In this document: one piece after another, positions 36,746 to 45,026 of the stretch
How positions within the stretch are numbered: position 1 is the first letter of the stretch
How the letters are laid out: each line of letters opens with the position of its first letter
Origin: Paracoccus ravus
GTDB taxonomy: Bacteria > Pseudomonadota > Alphaproteobacteria > Rhodobacterales > Rhodobacteraceae
DNA length: 64,000 bases
Direction: 5' to 3'
Assembly (NCBI RefSeq): GCF_004522175.1
Contig: NZ_SDEB01000004.1
Span: 163,009-227,008, forward strand
Program-made: the position numbers and the translations under genes
Notes under the pieces: model-generated
Database searches by the model: none
Told to the model about the DNA's origin: nothing
The model's input: the letters and a program-made list of their open reading frames with translations, nothing else

Positions 36746-37915
36746 TCACACATGCGCCGTTGTCACATATTTCGCCCAATCGGCCATGACCGGGCGGCGA
36801 AGGTCGAGCAGGTCACTACGTTGATACGCCCGCGACGTGGCGTTGCCGACCACATGATCTAGGGCTGCTTCGGCGGTGGCAAAGTCAATGGCGCTATCCG
36901 CACACCATGACCTGAAACTTGATCTGAAGCCATGGGCGGTCGACTTGATGCCGTTTCTTCGGATGATTGTCCAAATCGTTGAACTCTCGATGTTCTGCTC
37001 GTGTCTTGCCGCAAAAAGGAGTGTGTTACTGCGGGTCAGTATCTTTGCGAGGCCGATCACATGAATTGCCTCATCACTCAAAGGAACGCGGAATGGGCGG
37101 CCAGATTTCATATCAGGACCCGGAACAGTCCACACCCGATCTTCAAGGTCGAAATCTGCGATCCTTGCCATGCGGATCGGTCGGCTTCGGCTGGCGGTCA
37201 ATATCAAGAGACGCGCGGCCAATGCCCCGAGGGAGTCGTCGCCGAGTTTCTGATAGGCGGCGGGGATATCTGCATGGGGCAGGGCTTCATAATTCGTGAC
37301 CTTGTGTCCTTGGTGGCCGAGTTGGATCACCGCCCGGTCGATTACCGTCAGGTCAAGATTCGGAAACTCTGCTGCGGCATACCGCCATACCGCCCGGAGA
37401 CGAGACACGACTTCGGTCGACGACGACGGCTTTTCGGTCCAGATCGGTCTAATCGTGGCGACGATATCCCGCGCTGTCACCTTGGTTATGTCCGCATCGC
37501 CAAGTTGGGGCAGGATATGGTTTTCCAAGCAGCGAAGCCATGTCGGCCCACCACGCCTGAGCCGTCGGGCGTTTGCCTCATGGGCGCGACTTGCCCAGAT
37601 CGACAGGGAACGCTCTGCGTCGGCACGTTCAATCCGGGGCGAGGCGCGTTTGCCGGACTTCACCTGTAACTTAGCAGCATCGCGTTTCAGGCGGGCTTCA
37701 GTCAGGGTGAGATCGGGATACGAGCCAAGGGAAACTTCCCGCCGCTTGCCTGTCAGCGGGTCTGTATGTCGATAGACGAAGAGTCGGGAACCGCCCCGCA
37801 CCACGAAAATTAGGCCGTTGCCGTCCGAATGCCTTCCGTCTTTGAGTCTGGGTATTTCGGAAGACCTCAATCCGCCCCGTTTTGGCTTTTGGGGTGCGGT
37901 CGAATTGTCCACCAT
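36746..37915 (-). CDS. Tyrosine-type integrase (P4/CP4-57 class)
   Basis: 389-aa site-specific recombinase. N-terminal DUF4102-like arm-binding domain (GRHSDGNGLIFVVRGGSRLFVYRHTDPLTGKRREVSLGSYPDLTLTEAR), core-binding helices, then the catalytic domain: Arg in LILTASRSRPIRMA, Lys in MKSGRPFRVPLS, HGFRSSFRSW (H-x-x-R), LDHVV and the nucleophile Tyr in ATSRAYQRSD. All catalytic residues are present. It is next to the right attachment site, as usual, and transcribed inward. P4-class integrases normally use tRNA genes; here the target is a protein gene. Confidence 0.93.
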   Translation of the reverse strand: MVDNSTAPQKPKRGGLRSSEIPRLKDGRHSDGNGLIFVVRGGSRLFVYRHTDPLTGKRREVSLGSYPDLTLTEARLKRDAAKLQVKSGKRASPRIERADAERSLSIWASRAHEANARRLRRGGPTWLRCLENHILPQLGDADITKVTARDIVATIRPIWTEKPSSSTEVVSRLRAVWRYAAAEFPNLDLTVIDRAVIQLGHQGHKVTNYEALPHADIPAAYQKLGDDSLGALAARLLILTASRSRPIRMARIADFDLEDRVWTVPGPDMKSGRPFRVPLSDEAIHVIGLAKILTRSNTLLFAARHEQNIESSTIWTIIRRNGIKSTAHGFRSSFRSWCADSAIDFATAEAALDHVVGNATSRAYQRSDLLDLRRPVMADWAKYVTTAHV

Positions 37916-37939
37916 CTGTCCACCTTTTCTTTGTCCACC
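37906..37939. promoter_or_regulatory. Triplicate TGTCCACC, possible integrase arm sites
   Basis: Exact TGTCCACC at 37906, 37917 and 37932; the first overlaps the integrase start codon region. Position between int and attR fits arm-type sites or autoregulation. Near the left end only the weaker CCACCACG (23034 region) resembles it. Confidence 0.45.
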
Positions 37940-38043
37940 ACGATACAGTAAGGTGCAGTTCGTGGCGCGAATCGCTTCGCTAAGTTCCTATGTTTATGGG
38001 TATATTTCTTATCGTTTCGAGTAGTGACTTTAACGTTATAACA

Positions 38044-38052
38044 GAAGATCCA
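38044..38052. repeat. attR core
   Basis: GAAGATCCA, followed rightward by chromosomal GGTCGTCACATGATC, the complement of the native nucleotidase start. Confidence 0.85.
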
Positions 38053-38076
38053 GGTCGTCACATGATCAAAATCCAT
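38044..38076 (-). pseudogene. Stranded native 5' end of the pyrimidine 5'-nucleotidase gene
   Basis: ATG at 38076 codes MDFDHVTTWIF, the expected start of the family, then runs out of the att core into element DNA (CYNVKVTT...). Joined to 22960 leftward it would give MDFDHVTTWIFDLDNTLYAPE. The old promoter therefore now drives a meaningless 69-codon frame ending at 37867. Confidence 0.85.
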
Positions 38077-38140
38077 GCGCCCTGCCTAAGCCCGAGGCGG
38101 GGCGCTTGCAATCCCGCGCGGGACGGCGGATCGTGCCGCC

Positions 38141-38782
38141 ATGAAAGATGCCTATTCCCTGATCCTTTCCGCCATCGACAATGGCACATACCGCCCCGGC
38201 GACCGCCTGGTGGAATCCGAATTGGCCGAGCGCTTCGGGGTGTCGCGCACCCCGGTCCGCGAGGCGCTGCAACGGCTCGAGACGCAATCCATGCTCAAGC
38301 GCGACGGGCGCAGCCTGATCGTCGCGACGCTGGACCATAACCAGCTTGCCGAACTTTATACCGTGCGGGCCGAGTTGGAGGCGCTTGCCGCCCGCCTCGC
38401 CGCTCGCCATGCCACGCCCGAAGAAATCCGCGTCCTGGCGGGCATGGTCGAAGAGGATCACAGAATTCTTGGTGATCCGCAGGCATTGTCGCGGGCCAAT
38501 CGCCGCTTTCACCACCAGATCCATCTGGCCTCGCATAACCGCTATCTCGTGCAGCAACTGGAAATCGTGCATCGCAGCATGGCGCTGATGGCGCGCACGA
38601 CATTGGCGGCCAAGGGCCGCGACACGGTGACGCTGGACGAGCATCAGGAAATCGTCGACGCCATTGCCGCCCATGACGGCGCGCGCGCCGAGGCGGCGCT
38701 GCGACGCCATATCTCCATGGCCTATGAAACCCGCCTCAAGGAAGAGGCGCGGATCGCAGCCGAATCCGGCCCGGAGGTCTGA
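38141..38782 (+). CDS. GntR-family regulator (FadR/FCD subfamily)
   Basis: 213 aa. N-terminal winged HTH, GDRLVESELAERFGVSRTPVREALQRLETQSMLKR at residues 22-56, and a helical FCD ligand domain with metal-site residues (RRFHHQIHLASHNRYL, and DEHQEIVDAIAAHDGARAEAALRRHI). Before the element inserted it was divergent from the nucleotidase gene, 64 bp apart. Its stop overlaps the glycosylase start. Ligand unknown. Confidence 0.92.
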   Translation: MKDAYSLILSAIDNGTYRPGDRLVESELAERFGVSRTPVREALQRLETQSMLKRDGRSLIVATLDHNQLAELYTVRAELEALAARLAARHATPEEIRVLAGMVEEDHRILGDPQALSRANRRFHHQIHLASHNRYLVQQLEIVHRSMALMARTTLAAKGRDTVTLDEHQEIVDAIAAHDGARAEAALRRHISMAYETRLKEEARIAAESGPEV

Positions 38783-39408
38783 TGCGGCTGATTCGGGCCG
38801 AGGCGGATCTGCAAGAGGGCGCGGCCCATCTTGCCCGGGTCTGTCCGGTCTGGGCGCGGGCCTTGCCAGAAATCGGCCCGTTGCCGCTGCGCCGCTGGGA
38901 CGAGGGTTTCGTCTCGATCCGCGATGCGATCGTCTCGCAGCAGATTTCGACCCATGCCGCCAACGCCATCGTGACGCGCTTGGTTGCGGCTGGGCTGGGC
39001 GAAGAGGCGGCGATTGCCGGGGCCGAGGACGAGGCCCTGCGTGCCGTGGGGCTCTCGCGCCCAAAGATCCGCTATCTGCGGGGCATCGCCCAGGCCGGGC
39101 TTGACTGGCAGGGCTTGCGCGATCTGCCCGATGACGAGGCCATTGCCGCGCTGACCGCATTGCCGGGCATTGGGCGCTGGACCGCCGAAATCTATCTGAA
39201 ATTCGCCCTTGGCCGGGCGGATGTCTTTGCCTCGGGCGACCTTGCCTTGGCCGAGGCCGCGCGGCTGCTTTACGAATTGCCCGCGCGGCCTAGCCCCAAG
39301 GCGCTGACCGAGATGGCCGAGCCGTGGCGGCCCTGGCGTGCGGTTGCGGCCCGGGGTCTCTGGGCCTATTACCGGCTGGCAAAAGGACGCGAGGGGGTGA
39401 AGTCATGA
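38782..39408 (+). CDS. DNA-3-methyladenine glycosylase II (AlkA-like)
   Basis: 208 aa, HhH-GPD base-excision enzyme. IRDAIVSQQISTHAANAI (helix typical of AlkA/MAG), hairpin TALPGIGRWTAEIYLKFAL near residue 130, and catalytic Asp in DVFASGDLALAEA near residue 152. It lacks the E. coli AlkA N-terminal domain, as do many bacterial versions. The start overlaps the GntR stop by 1 bp and its stop overlaps the esterase start by 4 bp, so the three form an operon. Confidence 0.92.
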   Translation: MRLIRAEADLQEGAAHLARVCPVWARALPEIGPLPLRRWDEGFVSIRDAIVSQQISTHAANAIVTRLVAAGLGEEAAIAGAEDEALRAVGLSRPKIRYLRGIAQAGLDWQGLRDLPDDEAIAALTALPGIGRWTAEIYLKFALGRADVFASGDLALAEAARLLYELPARPSPKALTEMAEPWRPWRAVAARGLWAYYRLAKGREGVKS

Positions 39409-40067
39409 CGCGACAGCTGAATTCGAAACGCAGGGGACCCGAGCAGGCCTCGCAGATCGTTGTCTTTCTGCATGGCTATGGGGCCGATGGGGCCGATCTG
39501 CTGGGCTTTGCCGATCCGATGGCCCCGCATCTGCCGGGCACGGCCTTCTACGCGCCCGATGCGCCCGAGCGCTGCGTCAACAATCCGATGGGTTTTCAAT
39601 GGTTCCCCATCCCCTGGATGGATGGATCGACACCTGAGCAGGCCCGCGCCTCGGCCGAGCAATCCTTTGACGACATCAATGCCTTTCTCGACACGGTGCT
39701 CGCGGCAGAGGGGCTTTCCCCGTCGCGGCTGGCGCTGGTCGGTTTTTCGCAGGGCACCATGATGTCGCTGGAGGTTGCGCCCCGCCGAAGCGAGAAGATC
39801 GCCGGCGTCGTGGGCTTTTCCGGCAGGCTTCTGGACCCCGATGCGCTGGCGCGCGATGTCAGGTCTCGGCCTCCGGTCCTGCTCGCGCATGGCGATCAGG
39901 ATCCGGTCGTGCCTTTCGAAAGCATGGGGCTGGCGTCCGAGGGGCTGACCCGGGCGGGTTTTGATGTCCGCACCCATGTGATGCGCGGCACGCCGCATGG
40001 CATTTCACCCGACGGGCTGACCGTGGCCTTGCAATTCCTGCGTGAGCGATTTGCCGCGAGGTCATAG
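39405..40067 (+). CDS. Carboxylesterase/phospholipase (alpha/beta hydrolase)
   Basis: 220 aa from ATG 39405. Alpha/beta hydrolase of the YpfH/Est family: oxyanion HGYGADGADLLGF, nucleophile Ser in ALVGFSQGTMMSLEV, Asp in LLAHGDQDPVVPFESM, His in GTPHGISPDGL. Complete catalytic triad. Cytoplasmic; no signal peptide. The substrate is probably short acyl esters or lysophospholipid. Confidence 0.92.
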   Translation: MTRQLNSKRRGPEQASQIVVFLHGYGADGADLLGFADPMAPHLPGTAFYAPDAPERCVNNPMGFQWFPIPWMDGSTPEQARASAEQSFDDINAFLDTVLAAEGLSPSRLALVGFSQGTMMSLEVAPRRSEKIAGVVGFSGRLLDPDALARDVRSRPPVLLAHGDQDPVVPFESMGLASEGLTRAGFDVRTHVMRGTPHGISPDGLTVALQFLRERFAARS

Positions 40068-40142
40068 GCGGCGCAGCGAATTGGGGCTTGAAGTGCTCGA
40101 TTGAGGCCCTAGGTTCAAATCAGGTAATGAGGAGTGGTTGCG

Positions 40143-40250
40143 ATGGATCTGATCTGGATGACACTTGCGGCAATCGGCGTCAGCGCTGTTTCCATTCTCG
40201 TGATGCCGCGGCCGCAACTGCGGAAACTGGCTGTTCGCGCCCGTCGCTGA
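40143..40250 (+). CDS. 35-aa single-span membrane peptide
   Basis: MDLIWMTLAAIGVSAVSILV followed by MPRPQLRKLAVRARR: one hydrophobic helix and a strongly basic cytoplasmic tail, the usual layout of small bacterial membrane proteins. GAGGAG lies 8 bases before the ATG, better than most in the window. Codon use is GC3-rich. No family recognised. Confidence 0.62.
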   Translation: MDLIWMTLAAIGVSAVSILVMPRPQLRKLAVRARR

Positions 40251-40262
40251 CCTTTTTTCGCT

Positions 40263-40700
40263 TCAGGGCCGGAGCGTTCCGGCCTTGTCCCAGATCGCCG
40301 GGTCGGCGATCTCGATCGAGTTTCCCGCCGGGTCGCGGAAATAGATCGACCGGCCTCCCTGAGGCCAGACAAAATCCGCCTCGATTGTCACGCCGCTTCG
40401 TTCCAGATGCGCACGCCATGCGTCGATCAGCCCGGATGCTGCGGCAAGGCAGAAATGCCCTGGCCCTGTCGCGCCATGGGGCGGCACAGGCAGGCGGGCG
40501 TCGCGGGGCGGTTCCATCGTGATTTTCGGGTCGAAAACCAGCAGGACCTGCGCCCCGCAGTGAAAAAAGACATGCCGGCCGGGTTGGCGCCCGATCACCC
40601 TTAGCCCCATGATCTCGGTCCAGAAGGTCTCGGCCAGCACAAGATCTTCTGCATACAGGGCAGATTCCAAGGTGCCAAGGACCGCAGGGGCTGTGCTCAT
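40263..40700 (-). CDS. VOC-family (glyoxalase/bleomycin-resistance fold) protein
   Basis: 145 aa, two beta-alpha-beta-beta-beta modules: LGTLESALYAEDLVLAETFWTEIMGLRVIGR and the second with GPGHFCLAAASGLIDAWRAHLERSGVTIE...YFRDPAGNSIEIADP. Metal-ligand positions (His in GHF, Glu in NSIEI) are present. Could be a lyase, dioxygenase or binding protein; the substrate is unknown. Confidence 0.88.
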   Translation of the reverse strand: MSTAPAVLGTLESALYAEDLVLAETFWTEIMGLRVIGRQPGRHVFFHCGAQVLLVFDPKITMEPPRDARLPVPPHGATGPGHFCLAAASGLIDAWRAHLERSGVTIEADFVWPQGGRSIYFRDPAGNSIEIADPAIWDKAGTLRP

Positions 40701-40892
40701 GCCTGAATCCTGTCAGCTTGATCGGGCAAGGGCAAGGACGAAGCGGGCGTGCCGCTATGTCACGCAGATGTCACTTCACCACGGTAAAGCGACGGCGAGA
40801 CATATATTCAGGGTCTTGTCAGATGCTGGTCGCGATATATAGTCGGCCGGAAGAAAGTTCCGACAAGTTCCTGTCAGGCGAGGCAAGGGCCG

Positions 40893-41489
40893 ATGCTGGA
40901 CGATCATGGCGATTTTCGTACCCAATTCGTGCGCGAGCCCTCGAGCCTGCGCCACCATCCGGCATTGGTGCTGAATGCGGATTTCCGTCCGCTCAGTTAT
41001 TTTCCACTGTCCCTCTGGCCCTGGCAGGAATCGATCAAGGCGGTATGTCTCGATCGGGTCCAGATCATCGCCGAATATGAGGCGGTGGTGCGAAGCCAGC
41101 GGGAGAGCATACGCATCCCCTCGGTCGTTGTGCTGAAAGATTATGTGAAACCTCAGAAGCGCGTGGCATTCACGCGCTTCAATCTTTTTCTGCGGGACGA
41201 ATTCTGCTGCCAGTATTGCGGGGCCAAGGGGGAATTGACCTTTGACCATGTCGTGCCGCGCTCGCGCGGGGGCGTCACCAGCTGGGAAAACGTGGTCGCG
41301 GCCTGCTCGCCCTGCAACCTGAAAAAAGCCAATAAGTCCCTGCGGAATTCCGGTCTGCGCCTGCGCCGCCCGGCGCGCCGTCCCAGTTCCGAGGAAATGC
41401 ATGCGGTTGGACGTCGCTTCCCGCCGAATTACCTGCATGAAAGCTGGATGGACTTCCTTTATTGGGACACCGAACTGCTGGCCGATTAG
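40893..41489 (+). CDS. HNH endonuclease domain protein
   Basis: 198 aa. C-terminal HNH with two zinc CxxC pairs: CCQYCGAKGELTFDHVVPRS, then GVTSWENVVAACSPCNLKKANK. The N-terminal LVLNADFRPLSYFPLSLWPWQESIKAVCLDRV is typical of a widespread chromosomal HNH family in alphaproteobacteria whose role is unclear (not restriction, not obviously mobile). Confidence 0.9.
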   Translation: MLDDHGDFRTQFVREPSSLRHHPALVLNADFRPLSYFPLSLWPWQESIKAVCLDRVQIIAEYEAVVRSQRESIRIPSVVVLKDYVKPQKRVAFTRFNLFLRDEFCCQYCGAKGELTFDHVVPRSRGGVTSWENVVAACSPCNLKKANKSLRNSGLRLRRPARRPSSEEMHAVGRRFPPNYLHESWMDFLYWDTELLAD

Positions 41490-41502
41490 GGCGGCATTCC
41501 GA

Positions 41503-41664
41503 TCAGCCTTGCTCGCGCATCGCGAAATGGACGATCACGGCTGCCGTCAGGGCGGCCAGACCCAGGATCAGCAGCGGAACACCGATATTGCTGGCGGCCC
41601 AAATGGTCAGCGCGGCGGCAAGTATCACGGCCAGAATCAGGATGAGAAAACGCGGCAGCGGCAT
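41503..41664 (-). CDS. Small two-helix membrane protein
   Basis: 53 aa from ATG 41664 with GGAGGTCGAT upstream, an excellent ribosome binding site. MPLPRFLILILAVILAAALTIW and NIGVPLLILGLAALTAAVIVHF are two adjacent transmembrane stretches. Convergent with the HNH gene (13-bp gap). Function unknown. Confidence 0.78.
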   Translation of the reverse strand: MPLPRFLILILAVILAAALTIWAASNIGVPLLILGLAALTAAVIVHFAMREQG

Positions 41665-41814
41665 ATCGACCTCCCATGATCCCATTATGAGTTGAGATCA
41701 GCAAAACGGAAAGGCCGCATTTCGGGTTCCAGCGAGGCAGGAAATCGGGTCGAGGCGGGATGCAACTCCGCAGGCGTTCTTGCTATGTTCTCGTTCGACC
41801 GATATGATCGGATC

Positions 41815-42897
41815 ATGACACTGCCGCCTCGCAATCCGGATGAAGCCCTATTGGCCCGTGGCGCCGCCGCGCGGCCGGCAGGGCGGTTCGAACCCTATCA
41901 ATCCGTACGCGAGGATGATGGCTGGGACAGCCCGATCGAACCCGCAACCCTGCGAACAGACGTGACGCTGGAAAGGGCCAGATCCATCCTGGCGCGAAAC
42001 GACTCGCCCGACATTCCCTTCGACCGCTCGGTGAATCCCTACCGCGGATGCGAGCATGGCTGCATCTATTGTTTCGCACGCCCCAGCCATGCCTATCTGG
42101 GCCTGTCGCCGGGCCTTGATTTCGAGACGAAAATCACCGCCAAGCCCAATGCGCCCGAGCTTCTGGCGCAAGAGATCGGGCGACGCGGCTATGCCGTCGC
42201 CCCGATCGCCTTCGGAACGAATACCGATCCCTATCAGCCCGCCGAATCCAGCCTGCGGATCATGCGCGGCTGCCTTGAAGTGCTGTGCGACTGGCATCAT
42301 CCGCTTTCAGTGGTGACGCGCGGCGCGCAAATTCTGCGCGACCTCGACATCTTGGGCGGGATGGCGGCTTTGCGGCTGGTCTGGGTCGGGGTCTCGATCA
42401 CGACGCTCGACGCAAAGCTTGCCCGCGAGATGGAACCGCGCGCCCCCGCTCCCGCGACCCGGTTGCGGATGATCGAGGGGCTGGCGCAGGCAGGCGTTCC
42501 GGTCCGGGTCATGGCGGCGCCGATGATCCCCTCGCTCAACGATCACGAGATGGAACGGATCCTGCAAGCGGCGCGGGACGCTGGCGCGCGCGCCGCCTCG
42601 ATGATCCCGGTCCGCTTGCCGCTGGAGGTCGCGCCATTGTTTCGCGACTGGCTCGAACGCCGCCATCCGGGCAAGGCCGCGCATGTCATGTCTCGCATTC
42701 AGGCGATGCGGGGCGGGCGCGACAATGATCCGCGTTTCGGCAGCCGATTTCGCGGCGAGGGACCCGAGGCCGAATTGCTGCATCAGCGCTTCCGACTGGC
42801 GCGCAAGCGCCTTGGCCTCGACCGCGCCGAGCCGGTGCTGGATTGCAGCCTTTTCGCGCAGCCGCCACGGGCGGGTGACCAACTCTCGCTGTTCTAA
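41815..42897 (+). CDS. PA0069-family radical SAM protein
   Basis: 360 aa from ATG 41815 (ATG 41785 also in frame and possible). Radical SAM cluster C79-x3-C83-x2-C86 in RGCEHGCIYCFARPSHAYLG, followed by FETKITAKPN, FGTNTDPYQPAE and VRVMAAPMIPSLND, characteristic of the SPL-related 'PA0069/Rv2578c' family of unknown substrate. Its end overlaps the convergent methyltransferase by 4 bp. Confidence 0.92.
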   Translation: MTLPPRNPDEALLARGAAARPAGRFEPYQSVREDDGWDSPIEPATLRTDVTLERARSILARNDSPDIPFDRSVNPYRGCEHGCIYCFARPSHAYLGLSPGLDFETKITAKPNAPELLAQEIGRRGYAVAPIAFGTNTDPYQPAESSLRIMRGCLEVLCDWHHPLSVVTRGAQILRDLDILGGMAALRLVWVGVSITTLDAKLAREMEPRAPAPATRLRMIEGLAQAGVPVRVMAAPMIPSLNDHEMERILQAARDAGARAASMIPVRLPLEVAPLFRDWLERRHPGKAAHVMSRIQAMRGGRDNDPRFGSRFRGEGPEAELLHQRFRLARKRLGLDRAEPVLDCSLFAQPPRAGDQLSLF

Positions 42898-43850
42898 CGA
42901 TCCACCATCAGCCCGGAGATCCGGGTCGAGATCGCGTCGCTGGTCGGTCGCGCCCCGGGCTTGCGGCTTTCCAGAGCTTCTCGCATCGCGGCGAGATGCT
43001 CTGGCGTTGTTCCGCAGCATCCGCCGATAATGCGGATCCCCAGATCGCGGGCGAGGACCGCGAATTCCGCCATGACCTCGGGCGTCCCGTCATAGATCAG
43101 CCCGCCATCCTGATAACGCGGCACGCCCGCATTGGGTTTGGCGATCAACGGGCGCTCGCAGCCCGTGGCCGAAAAGCCTGCAACGGCCAGCAGCAATTCC
43201 GCGGGGCCGGTGCCGCAATTCGCGCCGTAAGCGACCGGCGGATAAGGCAGGCGCTCGACCAGAGCGGCAAGCTGCGCCGGGCTCACGCCCATGATGCTGC
43301 GCCCGCCGGGCTCGAAGCTCATCATGCCGCACCAGGGCAGGCCGGTCGATTGCGCGGCGCGGGCGGCGGCGCGCAGCTCCTCGATGGCGCTGACGGTCTC
43401 GATCCAGAGAATATCCGCGCCGCCCTCTTTCAGGGCCGTGGCCTGTTCGGTGAACAACCGGACGGCATCGGCCTCGGTCAGGCGACCGACCGGGGCCATG
43501 ATCTCGCCGGTCGGTCCGATCGAGCCCGCGACGATGACCGAACGGCCGCTTTCCGCGACAGCCTCACGGGCGAGGCGCGCGGCGGCGTGATTGATTTCGG
43601 CCACGCGACCCTCCGCCCCCACCAGCCGCAAGCGGCTGGCATTGGCGCCGAAGCTATTGGTCAGGATCAGATCCGCTCCTGCCGCGATCATCTGGCGGTG
43701 CAATTCGCGCACCCGGTCAGGATGGGTCACGCACCACAGGTCTGGGGCGTCGCCGGGCTGAAGGCCCATATTGTAAAGATTGGTCCCGGTCGCGCCATCG
43801 GCCAAGAGCCAGGGGCGCGTCCCGAAGAGCCGGGACAGGATGTCCGTCAT
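42894..43850 (-). CDS. Betaine/methyl donor-homocysteine S-methyltransferase family protein
   Basis: 318 aa, zinc-dependent TIM barrel. Opening LADGATGTNLYNMGLQPGD, zinc ligand Cys in GANCGTGPAE, and the Cys pair in RIIGGCCGTTPEHLAAMREAL. It is the length of stand-alone BHMT/Bmt enzymes, lacking MetH folate and B12 domains, so it may use betaine or S-methylmethionine, or be one part of a split methionine synthase. No SAM-riboswitch-like structure recognised in the 70 bp upstream. Start ATG 43850. Confidence 0.88.
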   Translation of the reverse strand: MTDILSRLFGTRPWLLADGATGTNLYNMGLQPGDAPDLWCVTHPDRVRELHRQMIAAGADLILTNSFGANASRLRLVGAEGRVAEINHAAARLAREAVAESGRSVIVAGSIGPTGEIMAPVGRLTEADAVRLFTEQATALKEGGADILWIETVSAIEELRAAARAAQSTGLPWCGMMSFEPGGRSIMGVSPAQLAALVERLPYPPVAYGANCGTGPAELLLAVAGFSATGCERPLIAKPNAGVPRYQDGGLIYDGTPEVMAEFAVLARDLGIRIIGGCCGTTPEHLAAMREALESRKPGARPTSDAISTRISGLMVDR

Positions 43851-43920
43851 CTGAATATCCGTTCTCGCACGGGATGAGCCTAGCACATCCCGCGCGGAAA
43901 GGGCTGATTTTTCCGTCGCT

Positions 43921-44940
43921 TCAGCGCGAGCGGATCATGCCCATGATTTCCTTCGTGCGCTCGACGATGGGCTGGGCAATCGCCGCCGCCTGATCCGCGC
44001 CGCGCCCCATGATGCGGTCGATCTCGGCCGGGTCGGCCATGAAGCGCGTCATCTTCTCGGTGATCGGCGCGAGGCTTTCCACCGCGACCTCGGCCAGTGC
44101 CGGCTTGAACGCGCCAAAGCCCTGACCCTCGAAACGGGCCAGAACCTGATCAGCAGATTCGCCCGTTAGTGCCGCGAAGATGTTGACGAGGTTCTTGGCT
44201 TCGGGGCGGTCCTGCAGGCCCTCCATCGAGCCGGGCAGCGGGTCGGCATCGGTCCGCGCCTTGCGGATCTTCTGCGCGATCGCATCGGCATCGTCGGTCA
44301 GGTTGATGCGGGTGGCGTCCGAGGGATCGGATTTCGACATCTTCTTCGAGCCGTCGCGCAGCGACATGACGCGGGTCGCGGTGCCCTCGATCATGGGCTT
44401 GGTGATCGGGAAGAAATCCACGCCGTAATCATGGTTGAACTTGGCCGCGATGTCGCGTGTCAGTTCCAGATGCTGCTTCTGATCCTCGCCGACCGGCACT
44501 TCGGTGGCGTGATAGGCCAGGATGTCGGCGGCCATCAGCGAGGGATAGGCGAGCAGGCCGAGGCTGGAATTCTCGCTGTTCTTGCCGGCCTTGTCCTTGA
44601 ACTGGGTCATCCGGTACATCCAGCCGACCCGCGCCACGGTGTTGAAGAGCCATGCCAGTTCGGCATGCTGCGAGACCTGGCTTTGATTGAACAGGACCGA
44701 GACCTCGGGATCGACGCCCGAGGCCATGAAGGCCGCCGCGACCTCGCGCGTATTGTGGCGCAGCTTCTCGGGATCTTGCCAGACGGTGATCGCATGCAGG
44801 TCCACGACGCAATAGATCGTCTCGGCTCCCTGGCCCTGGTACTCGGCAAAGCGTTTCAACGCGCCAAGGTAATTGCCCAGCGTCAGCCCGCCCGAGGGCT
44901 GGATGCCGGAAAAGATGCGCGGAGCGAAGCTCGTGGTCAT
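43921..44940 (-). CDS. trpS: Tryptophanyl-tRNA synthetase
   Basis: Class I synthetase, 339 aa from ATG 44940. [21 protein letters not shown] (HIGH-like motif as TLGN), [44 protein letters not shown], and [10 protein letters not shown] (KMSKS). Complete and normal. Confidence 0.97.
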   Translation of the reverse strand: MTTSFAPRIFSGIQPSGGLTLGNYLGALKRFAEYQGQGAETIYCVVDLHAITVWQDPEKLRHNTREVAAAFMASGVDPEVSVLFNQSQVSQHAELAWLFNTVARVGWMYRMTQFKDKAGKNSENSSLGLLAYPSLMAADILAYHATEVPVGEDQKQHLELTRDIAAKFNHDYGVDFFPITKPMIEGTATRVMSLRDGSKKMSKSDPSDATRINLTDDADAIAQKIRKARTDADPLPGSMEGLQDRPEAKNLVNIFAALTGESADQVLARFEGQGFGAFKPALAEVAVESLAPITEKMTRFMADPAEIDRIMGRGADQAAAIAQPIVERTKEIMGMIRSR

Positions 44941-45026
44941 GGCACTACCTGCTTGGAAATTCCCGGAGGCTGGCTTACCCCTTGACCCGTCCGGGCGCAA
45001 CCGCCCGCTCAGAGAGAAGGTAGAGC

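Larger units (their letters stand above)
22960..38052. mobile_element. 15.1-kb integrative element (satellite- or phage-plasmid-like) in the nucleotidase gene
   Basis: Bounded by the 9-bp repeat GAAGATCCA (22960-22968 and 38044-38052). The chromosomal sequence to the left of the first copy and to the right of the second join to give MDFDHVTTWIF-DLDNTLYAPE, an uninterrupted nucleotidase start, so the ends are known precisely. Carries, left to right: HTH/Xis-like protein, AEP primase-SF3 helicase, repeat-rich candidate origin, two or three unknown genes, a cargo pair, HK97-type portal, four coupled unknown genes, two further small genes, and a P4-type integrase. No terminase, capsid, tail, lysis or conjugation gene recognised. 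The left half looks visibly less GC-rich than the chromosome (not computed). Confidence 0.92.

Noticed and set aside
40100..40135. TAGGTTCAAATCAGG as a tRNA T-arm
   Set aside because: No acceptor, D or anticodon stem can be folded around it.
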